Shown: piece after piece, positions 24,940 through 32,625 of the stretch
Layout of the letters: every line of letters begins with the position of its first letter
How positions within the stretch are numbered: the first letter of the stretch is position 1
From: an uncultured Hyphomicrobiales bacterium
GTDB taxonomy: Bacteria > Pseudomonadota > Alphaproteobacteria > Rhizobiales > Beijerinckiaceae
Reading direction: 5' to 3'
Length of the DNA stretch: 56,744 nucleotides
NCBI GenBank assembly: GCA_903931945.1
Contig: CAIZEI010000175.1
Location: 1-56,744, forward strand
The notes under the pieces: generated by a model
Database searches by the model: none
Seen by the model: the letters and a program-made list of their open reading frames with translations, nothing else
Told to the model about the DNA's origin: nothing
Translations under genes and position numbers: made by a program

Positions 24940-25587
24940 TCATCGATTTGGAGCGCTGGCGCGAGCGACGCCGATCATCGAATCGCGCGTAACCAGCGCC
25001 GCAAGTTCAGCCTCGCCAAGGCCCTGCGTTCCCTCCGGTCGTTCAGGTACAACCAGAAAGCGCATATCTGCGGTCGAATCATGAACACGCACAACAACAT
25101 GTTCTGGCACATGTGTGCCGAATTCGGCGAGCACAGCGCGGGGTTCGCGCACCACGCGCGCGCGATACGCCCGACTCTTGTACCAGCTTGGCGGCAGACC
25201 GAGCAGATCCCTCGGATAACATGAACACAAAGTGCAGACGACGACGTTATGTTCGCCCGCCGTGTTCTCGATCGCAACAAGCTTTGCAGTCGTCATTTCG
25301 AAGCCAAGTTCCGAAACAGCGCCATTTGCATCATCCAACAACCGTTTTCGGAATGCGGGATCTGTCCAGGCTTTGGCGACGACGCGGGCGCCATTCGCCG
25401 GCGTGATGGAATCGCGACGCTCGATCTGGCGGCGCACGTCATCCGCGCTGACAACGCCTTTTTCGATCAGCAGTTCCTTCAGCGCGATGCCGAGGATTTG
25501 ATAATAGGAATGCACCTTGTCATCAGGCTGCGGCGGTGCGTGCACAGAGCCGTGCTCATGATCATGGAGATGATGTTCCTCGCTCAT
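24940..25587 (-). CDS. Nitrile hydratase alpha / thiocyanate hydrolase gamma-like metal-binding subunit with His-rich N-terminus
   Basis: 215 residues. The metal site VCTLCSCYP (C118, T119, C121, S122, C123) is the claw-setting motif of nitrile hydratases. A threonine in the second position is the form found in cobalt enzymes and in thiocyanate hydrolase, while iron enzymes carry serine. LLGLPPSWYKS and YRARVVREPRAVLAEFG follow as in the family. The N-terminus MSEEHHLHDHEHGSVH holds six histidines in 16 residues, not typical of the catalytic core and possibly a metal-binding tail. GGAGAGG precedes this ATG, whose ATGA overlaps the stop of the upstream gene. The beta subunit is split into two genes upstream, in the order known from scnB-scnA-scnC. 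Substrate (nitrile or thiocyanate) is undecided. Confidence 0.85.
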   Translation of the reverse strand: MSEEHHLHDHEHGSVHAPPQPDDKVHSYYQILGIALKELLIEKGVVSADDVRRQIERRDSITPANGARVVAKAWTDPAFRKRLLDDANGAVSELGFEMTTAKLVAIENTAGEHNVVVCTLCSCYPRDLLGLPPSWYKSRAYRARVVREPRAVLAEFGTHVPEHVVVRVHDSTADMRFLVVPERPEGTQGLGEAELAALVTRDSMIGVARASAPNR

Positions 25588-25865
25588 GTGAGCCTCTCCA
25601 GCCAATGTTCGTAAAGGTCGGCCTCGATCGCGTCGATTGCCGGGCCTGCATAATCGGACCAAAGATCGATCGCGCGAAAGCGCACTTTATAGACGCCTTT
25701 TTTTAGCCCGGGCAGGCCATATGCGGCGGTTTCAGCATTGTCGAAATTGCCGAAGAATTTGATGACTTCGCCGGTTTTCCCACGCAGATAGACTGGTGTG
25801 CGGATATGGCCAGGTGGAAAATCCTCGCGCACGCGGATCGGCGTTCCAGGAGCGAGGCGCGTCAT
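25584..25865 (-). CDS. Nitrile hydratase beta C-terminal domain-like / thiocyanate hydrolase alpha-like subunit
   Basis: 93 residues starting MTRLAPGTPIRVREDFPPGH. This corresponds to the SH3-like C-terminal half of nitrile hydratase beta: FxxGxxVRV-type start, HIRTPVYLRGKTGEVIKFFG, VYKVRFRAIDLWSDYAG and D(L)YEHWLE. In thiocyanate hydrolase the same domain is a separate subunit (ScnA). Start and stop both overlap the neighbours by 4 bp (ATGA), so the three subunits are translationally coupled in fixed stoichiometry. A longer in-frame extension upstream exists only because it reads through the previous gene in another frame. Confidence 0.83.
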   Translation of the reverse strand: MTRLAPGTPIRVREDFPPGHIRTPVYLRGKTGEVIKFFGNFDNAETAAYGLPGLKKGVYKVRFRAIDLWSDYAGPAIDAIEADLYEHWLERLT

Positions 25866-26197
25866 GGCGATTCCATGCCGGATTCGAGTTCGCCGGAGGC
25901 AGCCAGTCTTTGACGCACCAGCGCGACCCGCGCGTCGATTTCGTCCTGCGTAAGGGCGCCCTTGTCGATTAAAAGTCGGCACAGCGCCGCCGTCCAGCGT
26001 TCGTAATAGGCGAGCGTATTATAGGCGTCATGGCCAAGCGCTTCCACCGCCGCGCGGTTTTCATGCGTATTGACAAGCCCGATCGCGCCAACTGCGGCGC
26101 GCAATCCGTCGATCTGTTTCTCCCAGAAGGTCAGCGGATGCGCCTCAGTGTCAACCGGGCCATCCTGCAATCCTCCGACATCGTGGGGCCCACGCAT
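25862..26197 (-). CDS. Nitrile hydratase beta N-terminal domain-like / thiocyanate hydrolase beta-like subunit
   Basis: 111 residues starting MRGPHDVGGLQDGPVDTEAH, the counterpart of the MNGIHDLGG start of nitrile hydratase beta. Helical segments FWEKQIDGL, HENRAAVEALGHDAY and TLAYYERWTAALCRLLIDKG follow, the last being a well-known element of the family. It corresponds to ScnB of thiocyanate hydrolase and also resembles the small activator proteins of cobalt nitrile hydratases. As the first gene of the four-gene operon it lies 113 bp from the divergent binding-protein gene, across two palindromic boxes. No separate activator or cobalt transporter gene is visible in the window. Confidence 0.82.
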   Translation of the reverse strand: MRGPHDVGGLQDGPVDTEAHPLTFWEKQIDGLRAAVGAIGLVNTHENRAAVEALGHDAYNTLAYYERWTAALCRLLIDKGALTQDEIDARVALVRQRLAASGELESGMESP

Positions 26198-26222
26198 AGC
26201 AACTCCCTTTGCCGCCGATCAT

Positions 26223-26285
26223 TGTGCCACAGGCCCGACGAAGCGCAATAGCCTGCCGTTGCGTGGGCGCCCGCACTGTGGCACG
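26223..26285. promoter_or_regulatory. Twin operator-like palindromes between the hydratase operon and a binding-protein gene
   Basis: Box 1 is TGTGCCACA (26223-26231), a perfect TGTG-N-CACA palindrome. Box 2 is TGTGGCACG (26277-26285) with one mismatch. Extended, GTGCCACAG and CTGTGGCAC form inverted arms. Centres are 54 bp apart, close to five helical turns, which suits a regulator bound on one DNA face controlling both divergent genes. The regulator is unknown and no regulator gene adjoins the site. Confidence 0.45.
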
Positions 26286-26310
26286 GTTCACAAAAATCGG
26301 GGAGGCGCCG

Positions 26311-27345
26311 GTGCGCATGCAATTCAGATATCACATCTTCATTTTGGGACTGCTGGCGGCGTGGACAACATCCGCCCGCGCGCAAGAGCCGTCGCCTGAC
26401 CTGATCGCCAGGGCCAAAACCGAAGGCTCCGTTGTTTATTATACCGATCTCATCGTCGATCAGATTGTGCGCCCGCTCGTGACCGCGTTCGAGGCAAAAT
26501 ACGGCGTCAAGGTGGAATATTCCCGCGCCGACAGCCAGGATACGATCATCAAGATCATGGGCGAGCATAAGGCCGGACGGATGCAGGCCGATATTTTCGG
26601 TCTCACCAGCGGCCTGAAAACGCTCGTGGATGCAGGCGCTGTGCGACAGTTCGATCCCGCCAGCGCCGCGGCTTTGGAACCCCAATTCAGGGACCCCGGA
26701 CATTACTGGGTTTCGTCAAATTTTTATGTGATGACGCCCGCCGTCAATACAGACCTGGTGGCCGAAAAGGACCGTCCGAAATCCTATGACGATCTTCTCG
26801 ATCCCCAATGGAAAGACAAAATGGTCTGGAAGCCGAACGACATTTCCGGGGCGCCCGGCTTTATAGGCAATATTTTACGCACAATGGGCGATGACAGAGG
26901 CATGGACTATCTGCGCAAACTCAGTGGCCAAAACATCAAATCCATCAGCGCGAGCGCCCGCGCCGTGCTCGATCAGTTGATTGCCGGGGAACATCCGCTT
27001 GCGCTGCAAATCTTCAACCACCATGCCGCTCTCAGCGCCAAAAAGGGCGCGCCATCGCAATGGCTTAAAATCCAACCTGCAATGGTGCAGATGACGGTCG
27101 AAGTCCTGACCACAGGCTCGCCGCATCCTGCGGCTGCGGAACTCTTCGTGGATTTCCTGTTGTCGGCAGAAGGACAAGCGCTCTTTCAAAAGGCCGACTA
27201 CTTCCCCACGCGCAAGGGCGTGTCGCCCTCGATGCCTGAATTGGCGCCCGACAGCGGCGGTTTCAAAGCCAATTTCTTCGGCCCTGCGGACATCGACCGC
27301 GACTATGAACGCTGGGCGAGAATTTATGGCGATCTCTTCCGATAA
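26311..27345 (+). CDS. Extracellular solute-binding protein, family 1 / Fe(III)-AfuA-like, orphan
   Basis: 344 residues. The signal peptide is MRMQFRYHIFILGLLAAWTTSARAQ. The mature protein has the pattern of AfuA/FbpA-like binding proteins: KTEGSVVYYTDL, FEAKYGVKVEYSRAD, ADIFGLTSG, DDLLDPQWKDKMVWKPND and a C-terminal FLLSAEGQALFQKADYFPTRKGV. Such proteins bind Fe(III), phosphonates or small organic acids for an ABC importer, none of which is nearby. A GTG with GGGGAGG at 5 nt is chosen as start; the ATG two codons later has it at 11 nt. It is divergent from the nitrile hydratase-like operon and shares its regulatory boxes, so it may respond to the same compound. Confidence 0.83.
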   Translation: MRMQFRYHIFILGLLAAWTTSARAQEPSPDLIARAKTEGSVVYYTDLIVDQIVRPLVTAFEAKYGVKVEYSRADSQDTIIKIMGEHKAGRMQADIFGLTSGLKTLVDAGAVRQFDPASAAALEPQFRDPGHYWVSSNFYVMTPAVNTDLVAEKDRPKSYDDLLDPQWKDKMVWKPNDISGAPGFIGNILRTMGDDRGMDYLRKLSGQNIKSISASARAVLDQLIAGEHPLALQIFNHHAALSAKKGAPSQWLKIQPAMVQMTVEVLTTGSPHPAAAELFVDFLLSAEGQALFQKADYFPTRKGVSPSMPELAPDSGGFKANFFGPADIDRDYERWARIYGDLFR

Positions 27346-27353
27346 GGCGTGAC

Positions 27354-28433
27354 TTATTTCGTCCGCATCGTATTTTTGCCCTCTTCGATATAGCCGCTGA
27401 AGAAAGCGATCAGTTCAGGATTTGGCGCGGCTTTTTGCATCAGGATGTCGCGCGCGCGTGTGCTTGTATCATACTCTGGCGCAAAGCGCATTGTTGTTTC
27501 AGCATCGCGGCGAAACTCTTCATCCGTCTTGAGCGCTTCAAGTCCCGCCTTGATTTCCGCAAGCGCCTGAGGCGGCGTATTGGGCGCCATCAGGAGCACG
27601 CGCTCATAGCCGCGCGCGACGGTGTTGATCGTATCGAATGCGTTCCAAAGCCGCCCCTCCGGCGCCCGTCCGCGAACCTCGCGGAAATAGTCCCAGAATG
27701 ACAGAGCTTCAATGCCGGTCGCGTCCGTCGGGCGCGGCGTCTCAGACTCATTGGCGTAGTCAAACCACAACGGCATGGCTTCGCCCTTGACAACGAGCGC
27801 AGGCTCCACAGCCGCGCGATAGGAGGGCAGGGATTCCGAAGTCATCTGAACTTCGCCGCGTTGCAAGGCGAGCCGCGTGTCCGCCGCTCCTGGATAGCCC
27901 GTGACATAGCGGTAATTCATCCCGAGGAGATCGAGCTGCAGCCGCAAACGCAGGTCCTTGTCAACGTCGATCGCAAGGCCCCCCATCCAGACTTCCCTGG
28001 CTTTCATAAAGTCTTCCGGCGAATTCAAGCCACCGCCGATATCGCGACGCCCGTAAGTGACGCTAACGCCCGAGCCGGTGCCCGCGAACGTCATTTTCGA
28101 AAGTTCGACCTTCAGGCTCGATGCGCCCATGACGGACGCGCCCGCGACAGTCGAAAAGAATCCCAGCGTGAGACCATCGCCGGGCGCAACCTGACCGAGC
28201 CAATTTGCCGCAACATTGCCAGCTGCGCCCGTCATAATACGCGGAATGACCGCCGGATTGCCTGGCAAATGTTTGCCAAGATGGCGCGAGAGCAGTCTTG
28301 CTTCCGTATCTGTAGGTCCGCCTGCAGACAGATTGACCAGCAGGCTCAGCTGTTTGCCGCGATAGAATTCCTGCGCGGTGAGGGCCGAAGGCGCCAAAGC
28401 GAGTCCGGCAATCATGAAGGCTGTTTTGAACAT
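27354..28433 (-). CDS. TctC/Bug-type periplasmic solute-binding protein, orphan
   Basis: 359 residues. The signal peptide is MFKTAFMIAGLALAPSALTAQ, followed by EFYRGKQLSLLVNLSAGGPTDTEARL, HLPGNPAV, MTGAAGNVAANWL and VAPGDG, a divergent version of the TctC pattern. The PTDTEAR element in place of the usual GGYD suggests a different ligand pocket from the other family members in the window. GGGAGGAAAG precedes this ATG well; the long upstream extension has no signal peptide or ribosome-binding site. It is convergent with the gene at 26311 (8-bp gap) and lies downstream of gcrA in the same direction, 79 bp away. Confidence 0.85.
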   Translation of the reverse strand: MFKTAFMIAGLALAPSALTAQEFYRGKQLSLLVNLSAGGPTDTEARLLSRHLGKHLPGNPAVIPRIMTGAAGNVAANWLGQVAPGDGLTLGFFSTVAGASVMGASSLKVELSKMTFAGTGSGVSVTYGRRDIGGGLNSPEDFMKAREVWMGGLAIDVDKDLRLRLQLDLLGMNYRYVTGYPGAADTRLALQRGEVQMTSESLPSYRAAVEPALVVKGEAMPLWFDYANESETPRPTDATGIEALSFWDYFREVRGRAPEGRLWNAFDTINTVARGYERVLLMAPNTPPQALAEIKAGLEALKTDEEFRRDAETTMRFAPEYDTSTRARDILMQKAAPNPELIAFFSGYIEEGKNTMRTK

Positions 28434-28512
28434 GCCTTTCCTCCCTGTGTTGGAAAGAGGATAGCACGATTCATGCGGTCGGCCAGACGCCGACGGCGCA
28501 ATATAGCGATGC

Positions 28513-29058
28513 TCAGGCTTGACGCTGTTGCTGCATCCGCCGTTCCCGATCCCGCTCGCGCCGCCTGTCCTGAACCGGCTGATAAGCAATCCGCGCATGC
28601 GGACCGCAATAGGAAACCCCTATGGGCGAAGGGCTGCCACAATACCGGAACTCGGGCGAAGTGGGATCGCCGAGCGGCCATTTACACATGGATTCGCGTA
28701 GTTCCAGAATGGTCACACGCTCGCTGATCGGGATGACAACATTTTCCACCTGCCGGGGAACAACAGCTGTCTCGATTTGCGGTGAGTAAGCAAGCGCCGT
28801 CGCGCCATGGCTGACGGGTCCGCCGCCGGAACTCTTGTTTGGCGTCCGGTTGAACCCATTGTCCTGCCGGGGCGTGCGTGAGCGAGGCGCCGGCAAATTC
28901 GGCGTTTTGGCTCGACCCGCAAAGCCCAATCGGTGCACCTTTCCGATCACAGCGTTGCGCGTAATGCCATTGGCGAGCTCCGCAGCGATCTGGCTGGCGC
29001 TTTTGCCATCCATCCACATCTTTTTGAGAGTCTCAACACGTTCATCTGTCCAAGACAT
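28513..29058 (-). CDS. gcrA: GcrA cell cycle regulator
   Basis: 181 residues. The N-terminus MSWTDERVETLKKMWMDGKS and the following SASQIAAELANGITRNAVIGKVHRLGF are the GcrA DNA-binding domain with its helix-turn-helix. A low-complexity Pro/Thr/Asn linker comes next, and the C-terminal MCKWPLGDPTSPEFRYCG-type segment is the sigma-70-interacting domain with conserved cysteines. GcrA binds promoters carrying CcrM-methylated GANTC and stimulates sigma-70 transcription of cell cycle and division genes in alphaproteobacteria. An upstream extension of 30 codons lacks conserved content; MSWT is the universal GcrA start and has a GAGGG-type site before it. The upstream region contains five GANTC sites. 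Confidence 0.95.
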   Translation of the reverse strand: MSWTDERVETLKKMWMDGKSASQIAAELANGITRNAVIGKVHRLGFAGRAKTPNLPAPRSRTPRQDNGFNRTPNKSSGGGPVSHGATALAYSPQIETAVVPRQVENVVIPISERVTILELRESMCKWPLGDPTSPEFRYCGSPSPIGVSYCGPHARIAYQPVQDRRRERDRERRMQQQRQA

Positions 29059-29097
29059 TCCGCCGCCCTCGATTTGCTCGCGCGCGCAGTATTTTCG

Positions 29098-29296
29098 GAA
29101 TCGAGAATGAATCGCCGTTGCGGTCTCCCGCCGTCGTCGCTCATTCATACAATCTCTACGAAAAGGTCCGCCGCACGAAATGTCGTTGCCGACAAAGAAA
29201 GGCTACACTACCGCACGAATCGCGCGCAAGAGTCTGTCGTGCGCGATTAACGTTTTCCCCAGATGCTTGTGGCCGCAATGTCACGATTTCTGAATC
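29098..29296. promoter_or_regulatory. Cluster of five GANTC (CcrM) sites upstream of gcrA
   Basis: GANTC occurs at 29098-29102, 29109-29113, 29217-29221, 29230-29234 and 29292-29296. Random sequence of this length would give less than one. GANTC is the CcrM methylation target and the signal read by GcrA. The 395-bp divergent gap (29059-29453) that holds them has no gene and is the only gap above 300 bp in the window; it must carry the promoters of gcrA and of the dehydrogenase gene. Confidence 0.6.
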
Positions 29297-29453
29297 AAAC
29301 CGTGAACAGATATCCAATGCGGCGCAAAATTCCCGAACCGCGTTGTTTAAAGTCCGATGCCCGGACGCATTATGGGGGTCGCGAGGCGTCACCGCCTCGG
29401 CTAAGATTAACGCCGAACCTGTCCGCTCCCGGATGCTAAATCATCGAGCCCAA

Positions 29454-30419
29454 ATGACAAATGTGCTAGTGACGCTGACTTTGCCGCCGGCCATCGGCGA
29501 GCGTTATGCGAACCATCTGCGCAATGCGTTTCCGCAACTGACTGTCAACCTCGTCGATCATCATACGAAAGTAGATCCCTTCATCGAAAACGCCGAGGTT
29601 CTTGTGACATTCGGTCCGATGATGGACAATCGGGTTTTCACCAAGGCGAAAGCGCTGAAATGGGTGCAGGCGCTGGGGTCCGGCGTTGACGGGATCGCAG
29701 ATCAGCCTGCATTCCGGGATGAAATCATTCTGACAAACATCCGCGGCATTCATGGCGCGCCCGTAGCGGAAGCCGCAATTGCAGCGATGCTCTCTATGGC
29801 CCGCGATATCCCGCGCAGCGTCAGAAATCAGGATGCGATGGCGTGGGAGCGATGGCCGTCGCGGGTGCTTGCAGGCAAAACCGCAGTCATAATTGGCGTC
29901 GGGCTGATTGCCGAAGCGCTAGCGCCGTTATGCAAGTCGTTTGGCATGACGGTCATCGGCGTTACCGGCGCGCCGCGCGCGCTGCCAGGATTTGACGAGT
30001 TGGCGCCATCAAGCGACCTGCTCAAAACACTGGAACGCGCTGACCATGTCATTCTGCTTGCGCCGCACACGCCCAAAAACCATCGCATGATCGACGGGGC
30101 GGCATTTGCGTCGATGAAGCGTGGCGTCTTTTTTACCAATCTGGCCCGTGGCGGGCTCGTCGATGAAGACGCTCTCATATCGGCGCTGCTGGATGGCCGC
30201 GTCGGCGCTGCCGCGCTTGACGTGTTCGACCGCGAGCCACTGCCTGCAGATCATCCTTTTTTCAAAATGAAAAATGTGCTCGTGACCGCGCACCTAGGCG
30301 GCTTTTTTGTTGAATATCCCGACATGGCGATCCCCATCGTCGAGGAGAACATGCGCCGGTTTCTTGCTGGCGATTTCGCGCATATGATCAATCTGGTGAA
30401 AATGCAGGAGCTCAAATGA
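29454..30419 (+). CDS. D-2-hydroxyacid dehydrogenase family protein
   Basis: 321 residues with the D-isomer-specific 2-hydroxyacid dehydrogenase layout: a catalytic domain split around a central NAD-binding domain. The nucleotide motif is GVGLIAEAL near residue 145, where the usual third glycine is alanine. Catalytic residues are present: an arginine in LARGGLVDED, the glutamate in DREPLP and the histidine in TAHLGGFF. It should reduce a 2-keto acid or oxidise a D-2-hydroxy acid with NAD(P)H. The start is taken at the ATG of MTNVLVTLTL; another ATG seven codons earlier is possible, and neither has a strong ribosome-binding site. Its TGA overlaps the ATG of the next gene (ATGA), so both are translationally coupled. 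Confidence 0.85.
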   Translation: MTNVLVTLTLPPAIGERYANHLRNAFPQLTVNLVDHHTKVDPFIENAEVLVTFGPMMDNRVFTKAKALKWVQALGSGVDGIADQPAFRDEIILTNIRGIHGAPVAEAAIAAMLSMARDIPRSVRNQDAMAWERWPSRVLAGKTAVIIGVGLIAEALAPLCKSFGMTVIGVTGAPRALPGFDELAPSSDLLKTLERADHVILLAPHTPKNHRMIDGAAFASMKRGVFFTNLARGGLVDEDALISALLDGRVGAAALDVFDREPLPADHPFFKMKNVLVTAHLGGFFVEYPDMAIPIVEENMRRFLAGDFAHMINLVKMQELK

Positions 30420-31612
30420 CAATCAACGAACGAGTCAATTCACCGATTTCGTCAACCGAACTCGAACGCCGCTGGGCGGCTGTCCGCAAATCTATGGAAG
30501 CGGCGCACATCGATGTGCTCATTATGCAAAACAACAATGATTTCATGGGCGGCTACGTCAAATATTTCACCGATTTTCCAGCCACCAACGGATACCCGCT
30601 GACAGTCATTTTTCCACGCGACGATCTCATGACGATGATCGGTCAAGGTCCGTTTGGTCACGATCAAATGCTGACCGGTGGAACCGACGGCGTGCGGCGT
30701 GGTGTCACGCGATTGATGTCGTCGCCAAGTTTCACACCAGTCAGCTACACGCGCGAATATGACGCCGAACTTGCGGGCAGGGCGCTGGCGCCATATGCGA
30801 AAGCGGTTATCGGACTCGTCGGTTCATCGCAATTGCCCTACGCATTTGTCGAGCATTTAAAGCAGGGCGCGTTGGCCGGCGCGACTTTCGTTGAAGCATC
30901 GGATCTGGTCGATCAAGTCCGTTCGATAAAAAGCGCCGAGGAAATTGCCGGCTTTCGCAAATCCTGCGCGATGCAGGACGCCATGATGACCAAAGTGGGC
31001 AAGCGTCTGCGCCCCGGCCTTCGGGATCAGGAAGTCGTTGCTATCGCACGCCGGGTTGCTGCGGACTGGGGCAGCGAGCAAGGCTGGTATATGGCTGCCT
31101 CGGCGCCCGTCGGCATGAGCGCGCCGATGGCGCCGCCACATTTGCAAAACCGCATGATCCGTGAGGGCGATCAGTTCTGCATCCTTCTGGAGAATTCGGG
31201 TCCCGGCGGTTTCTACACGGAACTTGGCCGCACATTTGTTCTGGGCAAGGCCAGTCAGGAAATGCGCGATGAATTCGCCTTTGTGCTTGAGGCGCGGAAA
31301 TTTGCATTGTCCCTGCTGAAGGAAGGGGCTGCCTGCGCAGACATCGCGGATGAATATAACGCATTCATGCGCAAGAATGGCCGTCCGGAGGAAAAGCGCG
31401 TGTTCTGCCACTCACAGGGCTACGATATGGTGGAGCGACCGCTGGTGCGCGCCGATGAATCCATGCGCATCGGCGCCAACATGGTGCTCGCGTGCCACCC
31501 AACTTATGTAACGACAAATACCTATAGCTGGATTTGCGATAACTTCTTCATCGGCGGCGTAGCGCCGGAGCGATTGCACAGCTTTTCGGAAAGCATCATC
31601 GAAATCGGGTAA
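30416..31612 (+). CDS. M24-family (creatinase/Xaa-Pro aminopeptidase fold) protein with substituted metal ligands
   Basis: 398 residues: a creatinase N-terminal domain (to ~150) and a pita-bread C-terminal domain. Metallopeptidases of this family use two Asp, one His and two Glu. Here the Asp-Asp block reads LLENSGPGGFYTELGRTF (Glu/Asn in place of Asp), the HGxG block reads FCHSQGYD (His kept), the first Glu block reads LACHPTY (His instead of Glu), and the last Glu block reads ICDNFF. The dimetal centre is therefore probably lost, as in creatinase, which works without metal. A C-N hydrolase acting on a small amidino or amide compound is a better guess than a peptidase. It is translationally coupled to the D-2-hydroxyacid dehydrogenase. 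Confidence 0.82.
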   Translation: MTINERVNSPISSTELERRWAAVRKSMEAAHIDVLIMQNNNDFMGGYVKYFTDFPATNGYPLTVIFPRDDLMTMIGQGPFGHDQMLTGGTDGVRRGVTRLMSSPSFTPVSYTREYDAELAGRALAPYAKAVIGLVGSSQLPYAFVEHLKQGALAGATFVEASDLVDQVRSIKSAEEIAGFRKSCAMQDAMMTKVGKRLRPGLRDQEVVAIARRVAADWGSEQGWYMAASAPVGMSAPMAPPHLQNRMIREGDQFCILLENSGPGGFYTELGRTFVLGKASQEMRDEFAFVLEARKFALSLLKEGAACADIADEYNAFMRKNGRPEEKRVFCHSQGYDMVERPLVRADESMRIGANMVLACHPTYVTTNTYSWICDNFFIGGVAPERLHSFSESIIEIG

Positions 31613-31631
31613 CCGCCACGCGCCGGATCGA

Positions 31632-32237
31632 TCAGAAGACAGTGCGCTGCCGAATCGCTGCTGACAGCGTGCCTTCATCGAGATAATCAAGTTCGCCGCC
31701 AACGGGCACGCCATGCGCCAGGCGCGTCACCTTGACTTCGAGATGAGTCAAAAGGTCAGTGATGTAATGAGCCGTCGTCTGTCCATCGACAGTCGCATTG
31801 ACCGCGATAATGACCTCGCGAACGCCATCGGCTTCAACGCGTATCGGCAGACGTTCGAGATTGAGCTCTTTGGGACCCACGCCATCGAGAGGCGACAATG
31901 CGCCTCCGAGCACGTGGTATCGCGCGCGCATGGCGCCGACGCGTTCCAGCGCCCAGAGATCGGCGACGGTTTCCACGACTAGAAGGATCGTGGGATCGCG
32001 TCGCGGGTCGCAGCAAACAGCGCATGGATTGCTTGTGTCGATATTGCCGCAGTCCGTGCACACAACAATGCGATCGTGAGCGACTCGCATTGCATCGGCG
32101 AGCGGGCTCAACAATTCTTCGCGCTTGCGGATAAGGTGCAGCGCGGCGCGGCGCGCAGACCTTGGCCCAAGCCCCGGGAGGCGCGCCAGCAACTGAATCA
32201 GTCGCTCAATCTCCGGGCCCGCGATTCGTTCAGCCAT
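31632..32237 (-). CDS. recR: Recombination mediator RecR
   Basis: 201 residues, normal length. It has the N-terminal helix-hairpin-helix ([18 protein letters not shown]), a C4 zinc finger (CTDCGN ... CAVCCD) around residues 60-78, and the Toprim domain beginning [15 protein letters not shown] and including [16 protein letters not shown]. RecR works with RecO/RecF to load RecA on gapped DNA. It is the last gene of ffs-dnaX-ybaB-recR, with a 15-bp gap from ybaB, the standard arrangement in many bacteria. Confidence 0.97.
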   Translation of the reverse strand: MAERIAGPEIERLIQLLARLPGLGPRSARRAALHLIRKREELLSPLADAMRVAHDRIVVCTDCGNIDTSNPCAVCCDPRRDPTILLVVETVADLWALERVGAMRARYHVLGGALSPLDGVGPKELNLERLPIRVEADGVREVIIAVNATVDGQTTAHYITDLLTHLEVKVTRLAHGVPVGGELDYLDEGTLSAAIRQRTVF

Positions 32238-32252
32238 AACTGCGCAAGCCGT

Positions 32253-32576
32253 CTAGAAAGGCAACTTCATTCCGGGCGGCAAGGGCAGCCCGGCGGTGAC
32301 TGATTTCATTTTTTCCTCGATCAAACGCTCGCCCTTCTTGCGCGCCTCCTGATGCGCGGCAAGGATCAAATCTTCAACGATTTCCTTCTCTTCGGGCTTA
32401 AGCAGGGACGCATCGATGGCGATATTCTTCATCGCGCCCTTGGCTGTCAGCGTCACACGCACCATTCCCCCGCCGGACTGCCCTTCGACCTCGGTCTGTT
32501 CGAGCTCGGATTGCATCTCGTGCATTCTGGACTGCATTTCCTGAGCTTTTTTCATCAGCCCCATGATATCTTTCAT
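32253..32576 (-). CDS. ybaB: YbaB/EbfC-family nucleoid-associated protein
   Basis: 107 residues, MKDIMGLMKKAQEMQSRMHE at the start, then the compact YbaB domain (GGGMVRVTLTAKGAMKNIAID, EEKEIVEDLILAAHQEA) and a C-terminal TAGLPLPPGMKLPF. The start has GGAG 7 nt upstream; a longer frame upstream overlaps the dnaX 3' end and is not conserved. YbaB forms dimers that bind DNA and is almost always co-transcribed with recR and dnaX, as here. Confidence 0.95.
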   Translation of the reverse strand: MKDIMGLMKKAQEMQSRMHEMQSELEQTEVEGQSGGGMVRVTLTAKGAMKNIAIDASLLKPEEKEIVEDLILAAHQEARKKGERLIEEKMKSVTAGLPLPPGMKLPF

Positions 32577-32625
32577 TTCAATCTCCTGATGTCCAAAAGT
32601 ATGACTACGACGCGAACCCGACCCG

